Of a stretch of DNA of 64,000 nt, positions 57,776 through 64,000 are shown in pieces. The stretch spans positions 1,815,001-1,879,000 of the forward strand of contig NC_086188.1 in NCBI RefSeq assembly GCF_023053635.1. Reading direction: 5' to 3'. A model generated the notes under the pieces. The model did no database searches. It worked only from the letters and a program-made list of their open reading frames with translations, and was not told the origin of the DNA. The stretch comes from Elgaria multicarinata webbii (taxonomy: Eukaryota > Chordata > Lepidosauria > Squamata > Anguidae). Made by a program: the position numbers and the translations under genes. Within the stretch, counting starts at the first letter, position 1. Every line of letters starts with the position of its first letter.

Positions 57776-58419
57776 AATCATGCCCACTTCTGCATTTCAG
57801 AGGGCGAGGAAGCAGGGCTTGCTTTTGTGGCAGGATTCAGCCCCAGAGCCTGTTTTCCCCTTTTCCAATCATCATCCCCCCTTTCCTTTATTGCACTTGA
57901 CAAAAACAGGGTTCAAGAGCATGTGCAGAGAGCCTTCCCCTCCTTCTGTGTTGAATAAACACCCCGAGTATTATTTGCTACATCTAAGTTCAGACTTCTC
58001 CCCCGATCCCCAACCCCCGTTCCCAGGAGCCTAAAGCGGTGTCCATGTCCCCCCCCATTTCCTGTTTTTACCCTCACAACAACCCTGTGAGGTAGGTCGA
58101 GCTGAGAGTCAAGTGTCTGACCCAAAGCCACCCGTGAGCTTCCATGGCGTAGTGGGCATTTGAATTCATCTGGGACTTTTTGTAGGCTTTGCAGTGCTTT
58201 GGGAAAGGGGAGTGCCACAGAGCATGCACAGAGAGCCTTTTGCAAATGAACCCGCAGTCTTCTCCGTGCATCTTGGATTAAGGCCAGATATCCCAGGTAG
58301 GAATGCTCAGGTCCCGTCCCCCCCAGAGCGTGGGAGGCAACAGAACGAGAAGAACTGGGTCTAAAATCCCAACTCAGCTATGTTCCCACTGGAAGCCTTT
58401 GGGCAAGTCCCACTTGGGA

Positions 58420-58790
58420 TTCTGTGTACAGGTCTGGTTGCTACACCTGAAAAGGGGGTATCGTAGAGTTGGAAAAGGGTGCAGAAAACAGCAACTAAAA
58501 TGCTCACAAGGCTGGACCAGCTCCCCTATGAGAGGTTACAGGAGCAGGGCTGTTTAGCTGGGGGGAAAAGCAGGCTGAGGGGAGGCCAGACAGGTGTACA
58601 AAATCAAGCGTAGTATGGAGAGAGGGATCTTTTTCACCCCCTCCCCAAATATCAGAACATGGTGTCATCCTACCAAGCTGAACACTGGGAGATTCAGGAC
58701 AGATAAAAAGGGCGTCTTCACACAGTTAAACTATGAAATTGGCTACCACAAGATGTAGTGATGGCTGCCAACTTAAGGCACAACGATCCT
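58420..58790 (+). mobile_element. CR1-type LINE 3' region, second subfamily
   Basis: Includes GGTTGCTACACCTGAAAAGG, GACCAGCTCCCCTATGAGAG and TTAAACTATGAAATTGGCTA. Its 3' end is overlapped by a MITE. Confidence 0.7.
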
Positions 58791-61561
58791 CTGTCTGTTT
58801 AGACAGGGAAAGAAGTTCTACGAAAGTCTGACTGGGGAATGCTGTGAGTGGTAGGACTTTTTCCGGTCTAAAACATGCATAGGATCGCAGCCTTAGGATC
58901 GCAGCCACGAAAAAGGGGATTAGACAATTCTCCTTTAGACATTTCCCAACCTGAAAGAGGAAAAAAAAGAGGCAGCAAAACTTGATTTATAAAGAAACTG
59001 ACTTTTTTTTTTAATATAAATTATAAACCCATCCAGTTTAAAGCAGATTGGTAGCAGTTTTGTTACTTAAATCCTATCAGCAGCTGAAGCATTTTACAGA
59101 TCTTCCAGAGTCATAAATTAGAGAGCGCAAATCAAGGAAAAAGTAAAAACCTCCAAAGTGACTTGCAGATAACAGAAACCCCCTTTATAGGATAAAATAA
59201 AAGTCAACCCGCCCACCCCATGATTCAACATAACAATTGCAAAGTATAAATGCAAATTTTAAACAGTTAAAAATTACTAAAAAGATACAAACCCCTCCAT
59301 CAAAACGGACAACACAGCAAGGGCATGTAGTTTGCTTTTCGGAGAGGAAGGTGGTCAGATTAACACCCTTCAGCTTGATCCACAAGAAAATGCATTTAAT
59401 GAAGGACATGGTAGCCAGAGATAATTGCTAAAGGATCTTGGCTCATGATCCAACACTACCTAAAAGCAATTTAATTACTCTTGGTCTGTAAACAGTCGTT
59501 TTTGTAGCTTTCTCCTATGCCTGCGTGTCTGCTAAACCTCTGCAATAGATGGGATAAAACAACAGCGCTAAATTCTTTTGCAAATTCAGATGGAAGAAAA
59601 CCTCTGGTTTGCTAAGAACCTGTTTTGTGGTATAGTTCACAAAGATCAAAACTTTTCCAATATTTGGGAGGGGGGGGGTTCCTTTCCGAATTCTCTTTCT
59701 GTAGTGGACAGAAGCGCTAGGAATGGTTAATATTAGAATTGCCTCTGCTGCATAGCCCAAACAATAATCATTAAAAAATAATTGTAATTAACCGTTCTGT
59801 GTAACAGAAGAGTGAGGACTATCTAATTATATATTCGCATCTTGGAAAAATGGCGTCCTTTCCTTGATTTGGTATTGAAAGCTTTGCAATCGTTTTAAGA
59901 ACCCGAAAGTGTAGGATACCCATTTCGCAGAGGGAAAATTTGATTACTCAGCATTCCAAGAATTCATTTTGGATTTTTAAAAGGGACAAAAAAAGCCTTG
60001 GATTTCAACACACATTCATTTCAAAAGCAAGCCAAACGGGCATCAGGTACCACAACAGGAGTCATTCAGAGCACGATGGCTTTTACGGTCCAACGAAGCT
60101 AGTAAAAGACACTCACCACCACTGGCAACCACACCTACCTAAGACCTTGGTGACCTCTGCTGAGTAGCAGAAAGCCATGCCTCTCATTCTGTTCCGTGCA
60201 GAGAAAAACAAACACGGTGCTATTTTGGCTCTGAGATCTCTTGCGGTACGAGCATTTTGGATCAAGAGGTCTATTGGAGTCTGATCCTTGCTTAACCAGT
60301 GTTTTAAAAGGCCTCTCCTTCACCAAAAGGTACTCTTATAGGAAGCACAGAAGGAATTCATTCTGTAAGCTACCTTGCTAAAAAATAATAATCCACATTT
60401 CAGTATTCTCTCTCTCTCTCAGACTCGCACACGCAGCTGGAGCAGTGTTCTCCTACGAAGAACACCTCCAGATGTTTAAACAAAAACTGATTTCCATTTC
60501 AATTCTGAGGCACATCTCTCTAGGGGTCAAGGTGATTTGACAGCTCTCACCAGCTGTGTGCAACAGCGAGGAACCAGACTGAAATGCCCAAGCAGGCACT
60601 CTGGAGATGGGTGATGCATCACAATGATACATCCAATCAACTAAATAGAAGACACGTGGAACTTGGACCTGGGCATTTGAAGGTCCCTATAGATCCCTGC
60701 AGATTAAAAAACCAATGGCAAAAATTGCCCCAACGTTGGGCTTGCCTATCCCTGGCCTAGTCACCAAGTTCACGGAGTCTGGATTCTACACAGGGACCTA
60801 GAGAGGTTTAGAAACAACTAAAAACATTCCGCCATCTTGTTTCCAGTAAAACTGAAGTGACGTTACCAGGACCACTAACTTTTCTTGGTTTTGTTTTAAA
60901 AACAGCTGTTATCTGTTATTTCTATTCCTTGTATAATTCGGTAGGAAACTAGTTCAACATCCCTTACTGAAAGCCACTGTTGCCGAGACCAAATTTTATC
61001 CAAGAGACCTCAGTCCCTCTTCAAAAGTTTGAGCACCTAGGAAATATTCAACAATCCATCAGGAATGCACAGAAGTCCTCACCTAGAACGGTTTCAGATG
61101 TGACCGGAGCACTAGGGTGGGATGGGATGGAGAGAATTCAAAGGATTTGAAATGGATTCGAGTTCCCTGTTCTCCACACTTGTGTCTCATCCAAAATTGA
61201 TCTCACTTCCCAAAGAATGACCAGGATCTATTTTAGACTAGAAAACTATAAAGAAAGAGTTACATAAATCTCCCCACTTCTTATCAGCTTGCTTGAAATG
61301 CAGCCCTAAACCTGACAGACAACACACCCAGGAGCACAGACAACCTCACTTTGCATGAACCAGTAACTCTTTACACAAAAGAAGAGAGCCATGTTGAGCT
61401 GCTAATTACATATCGATACACCCGTTTGGTTTTGATTTCTACTAAGCTATGCTAAAGTTGAGTTTTCAGTCAGGTTTATACACTTTTCGTAACTATTTCA
61501 ATCTTGAGTGAGTTTCAATCAACACCTTCTTTTTCTAGATCTTGTTTCTTTCCTTCTAAAG

Positions 61562-61670
61562 CAGCCTTCCTCAACCTGGGGCGCTCGAGATGTGTTGGAC
61601 TACAACTCCCAGAATGCCCCAGCCAGGTGCAGTCCAACACATCTGGAGCGCCCCAGGTTGAGGAAGGCTG
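61562..61670. mobile_element. Hairpin hAT-type MITE, copy 9 (109 bp)
   Basis: Target duplication TTCTAAAG on both sides. Left arm full, inner right arm absent. Probably within the NAA25 3' UTR. Confidence 0.92.
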
Positions 61671-62387
61671 TTCTAAAGGGTGGAAAAAAGACACAAAACG
61701 GTTTGAAGTTTAGCCCACCTCGAACCAGTAGCGTTTGTCATTAGGGTGGTTATGTGAATAGTTGTTCAAGGGGAAACGCCACCTGTTCTGAGCCAGGTGT
61801 CTTGCTAAACAAGAAGACAGCTCTGATGTGGTGTGTGTGTGTGTGTGTGTGTGTGAGGTCCTGGGGTGGGGAGGCTCATCAGGACCCACAAGCTAAGCAC
61901 AGGGCCTCTCCGACTTCTGCTTTTCTAAGTCAAGAAACTTGCACACGAAACTATAAATGCTGCATTGTGTGATGGAAAAAAAATACAAACTCCTTTGAAA
62001 TATGCTTTATACTGGATTTCTATTGCTGCTTCTAAAGACCTCGAGCCCCCAAACAGTTTCTGGAGAACTGCCTCCCCCCCACCCCCAAAGAGAAGTGAAA
62101 CAGATTCGGTGGTTCTGCTTGTTTTTGTTACAATATGCTTATGAACATGTATAAAAAGTGGTCTAACCCTGACAGAGGAGGGTCCCTGCTTCTGGTTTTT
62201 ATGTACAATAATTTAATCAGTTTGAATATATCTTTTTAATACATAAAAAAAACTATTTTACGATCAAAGTCCTTCATGCATTTATGAGGAAGTTCCAGAT
62301 TTTTTTATGTCAAAGGGGTGTCGGACGCTGCTTCTCATCTGGCATCCAGGGTTCACTCTCTGCCTTCTGCACCCGGGATGAGTTTCC

Positions 62388-62510
62388 TCAAACCTTTAGA
62401 TTTTTGATGGTATCAAGTCTCTTTTTCAGCAATTCTCCGATTTCCTGAATCGCATGCTGGTAACTGTTCTGGACTTTCCCTAACGCAGTCTTTGTAAACT
62501 TCTTTTCTTC
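62388..62510 (-). CDS. NAA25: Last coding exon of NAA25 (NatB auxiliary subunit), partial gene
   Basis: Forty codons plus TGA (62390-62388): EEKKFTKTALGKVQNSYQHA then IQEIGELLKKRLDTIKNLKV. Acceptor cccccgccag with a pyrimidine tract. A helical, Lys/Glu-rich C-terminus fits NAA25, which anchors NatB to the ribosome for acetylation of Met-Asp/Glu/Asn N-termini. The call rests mostly on synteny (ERP29 - NAA25) and strand; the peptide is too short to be decisive. The rest of the gene lies beyond the window. Confidence 0.72.
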   Translation of the reverse strand, partial: EEKKFTKTALGKVQNSYQHAIQEIGELLKKRLDTIKNLKV

Positions 62511-64000
62511 CTGGCGGGGGGAAAAAAAGATTACATAAGGATAACATAATCAACAGATGATCTAAATCACGGTGAACATGAAGTGACCCCGACCCCTTTC
62601 ATTACCCTTTTAAATGTCTCCAAAGATTGATATAGATAAAGTGTAGAATTAAACACCCCTGACCTCTGGCGTTCCAGGCAGCAAGGTGGGTGAAGTCAGC
62701 AGTCTTGCTGTAACCAGCTCTCATGGGCTCCTGAACATCTTGTTTTGTGGGTCAGATCAATCCGTAGTCCAGGGATCATCGCTGCCCATCAAGTAGATGT
62801 GGTATTTTGGACTTGACAGGTGGGGAGTAGCTGGGTAGGAATGGGTCTCACACTCACTCTCTCTGCTCATCTGCCTAGCTGTTCTCCTCAATGAAGAGCA
62901 GCATGCGGGCCATCCTGGCTGTGACCTCGTTTTGAAAACTAACCCAGGTTTTGTCTCAACCCTACTTGCTAGATGGGCTTCTCTTCCTAGCATCGTGGCT
63001 CCGGTTAACCACTGAGAATCATTAGTGCCAGACTTTGCGATTTCTACGAGCTGTAAAAAGCCCCAAACTTTCGACTTATGGGAGTAGGAAAATTCCAAGG
63101 GATTCCCAAGGGATACGATACAAATATCATCATCATCATCATCATCAGGAAAGAAAAAGTTCAGGGAGAGGAAGGCCTCATCTACACCAAGCAGGATATT
63201 GCACTAAGAAAGCGATATATAAAAGGCAGGAGCCACATGACTGCTTTATAGCGGTATTGAAATGCACTGACAACTGCTGGAGCCCATTGACACATGCCAT
63301 ATACTGCTTTCATAGTGTTATATCCTGCTTGGTGTAGCTCTGTCATGGGCCCCAACAGTTGTCAGTGCACTTCAGTACCGCTATAAAGCGGTAGTGTAGA
63401 TCCTGCAGTGCACTTCAATGCTGCTATAAAGCCTTTTATATATTGCTTTCATAGTGGGATATCCTGCTTGGTGTAGATGAGCCAGAAGAGAAAGAGACAG
63501 AGAGTTCCTATTTGCTTTCAGAATGCCCCCGCCTCCAAAACATAGAGCTAGAAGACAGACCTATAACGAGGAATGTGCTGAATGAGTAAGCCGCCCCAAG
63601 TGTGGAAGGCAAAAAGCTTTGGGGGAGTAAGGAAGAAAACCGGGCTTCAAGAGGGTGGAGGGCCATGGAAAAAGACGTTTTGGAAAGCCACCTGCCTGCT
63701 GTCAAGAGGCGGGGAAATTCACAGAACACTTTCCTACCAGGTGCACGTTTTTCCATGCATTCTACGCTGTGTGCAAAAGGCCAAGGCTGAAAGCAGCCAA
63801 CCCCGGCGCCGGCAGTAAACAGGAACCGAAAGAGCGAGAGAATTCTGCAGGGCGGGTCTGCTGTCGTTTTGGCAGGAGAGCAGAGCTGTGTTTTGCTTCA
63901 AAGCTTCTAAACACTAGAGAGGAGTCCAGGGTTTTCCTTACTCACTTCAGCAATCGCCACCTAACCCATGGCCTCACCCCACCACCCCAAATCTGAACGC
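62511..64000. other. NAA25 last intron (partial)
   Basis: Contains a CAT microsatellite (about 63125-63147) and a composite palindromic element (63174-63483). Nothing else coding was recognised; the next exon is presumably beyond 64000. Confidence 0.5.
63174..63483. mobile_element. Composite palindromic element with three terminal-repeat copies
   Basis: Outer ends CATCTACACCAAGCAGGATA and its complement; a further complement of this end lies inside at about 63321-63340. GGGCCCCAACAGTTGTC at about 63350 links it to the 44017 element. Looks like a full copy joined to a partial second one. Confidence 0.7.

Larger units (their letters stand above)
57776..62387. other. Spacer between ERP29 and NAA25; probable long NAA25 3' UTR
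   Basis: 57776-58900 holds a reverse SINE tail (about 58066-58160), a CR1-type LINE 3' part (about 58420-58790) and a MITE (58778-58891). From about 58930 to 62387 the DNA is AT-rich and nearly free of repeats, apart from the hairpin MITE at 61562-61670 and a GT run at about 61829-61855. A minus-strand 3' UTR of the NAA25-like gene is the simplest reading. ATTAAA variants on the minus strand occur at 62212-62217 and 62235-62240 and further down. Confidence 0.45.

Overview
The window is vertebrate nuclear DNA, most likely from a squamate reptile. It holds spliced genes with human-like exon boundaries in a very repeat-rich background: CR1-type LINE 3' ends, tRNA-derived SINEs with an AAATA tail, and many short palindromic DNA transposons of types I associate with lizards and snakes. 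The species cannot be named from sequence alone. The gene content matches the human 12q24.12-q24.13 block MAPKAPK5 - ADAM1 - TMEM116 - ERP29 - NAA25.

Layout. 1-14.8 kb (+): MAPKAPK5 (MK5/PRAK), 13 coding exons encoding all but about the first 12 residues. 14.8-19.3 kb: 3' flank, of which 15.3-17.9 kb is free of recognisable repeats. 19.3-21.6 kb and 23.6-25.8 kb (+): two intronless, intact, ADAM1-like membrane metalloproteinase-disintegrin genes in tandem. 25.8-29.1 kb: repeat-rich spacer. 29.1-45.1 kb (-): TMEM116, a seven-helix protein, complete in 11 coding exons with a GC-rich promoter. 45.1-50.6 kb: spacer with CR1 pieces and MITEs. 50.6-57.0 kb (-): ERP29, three exons, complete. 57.2-58.9 kb: CR1, SINE and MITE sequence. 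58.9-62.4 kb: AT-rich, repeat-poor, probably the NAA25 3' UTR. 62.4-62.5 kb (-): last coding exon of a gene called NAA25, mainly by position. 62.5-64 kb: intron with a composite palindromic element.

The genes do not form a pathway. MAPKAPK5 is a signalling kinase, ERP29 an ER chaperone, NAA25 the auxiliary subunit of the NatB acetyltransferase, TMEM116 a GPCR-like orphan, and the ADAM pair are probably germ-cell surface proteins related to fertilin alpha.

Most notable points: (1) both ADAM genes keep the catalytic Glu and first two His of the zinc motif but carry an acidic residue, Asp in one and Glu in the other, where the third His should be; (2) ERP29 lies on the opposite strand to that recalled for human, so it is not head-to-head with TMEM116, and oppositely oriented CR1 pieces flank it; (3) nine copies of a hairpin hAT-type MITE, eight with perfect 8-bp target duplications, form a size series from 170 to 42 bp through loss or rearrangement around the palindrome centre. 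No retroviral, LTR or Polinton-like element, CRISPR array or rRNA gene was recognised.
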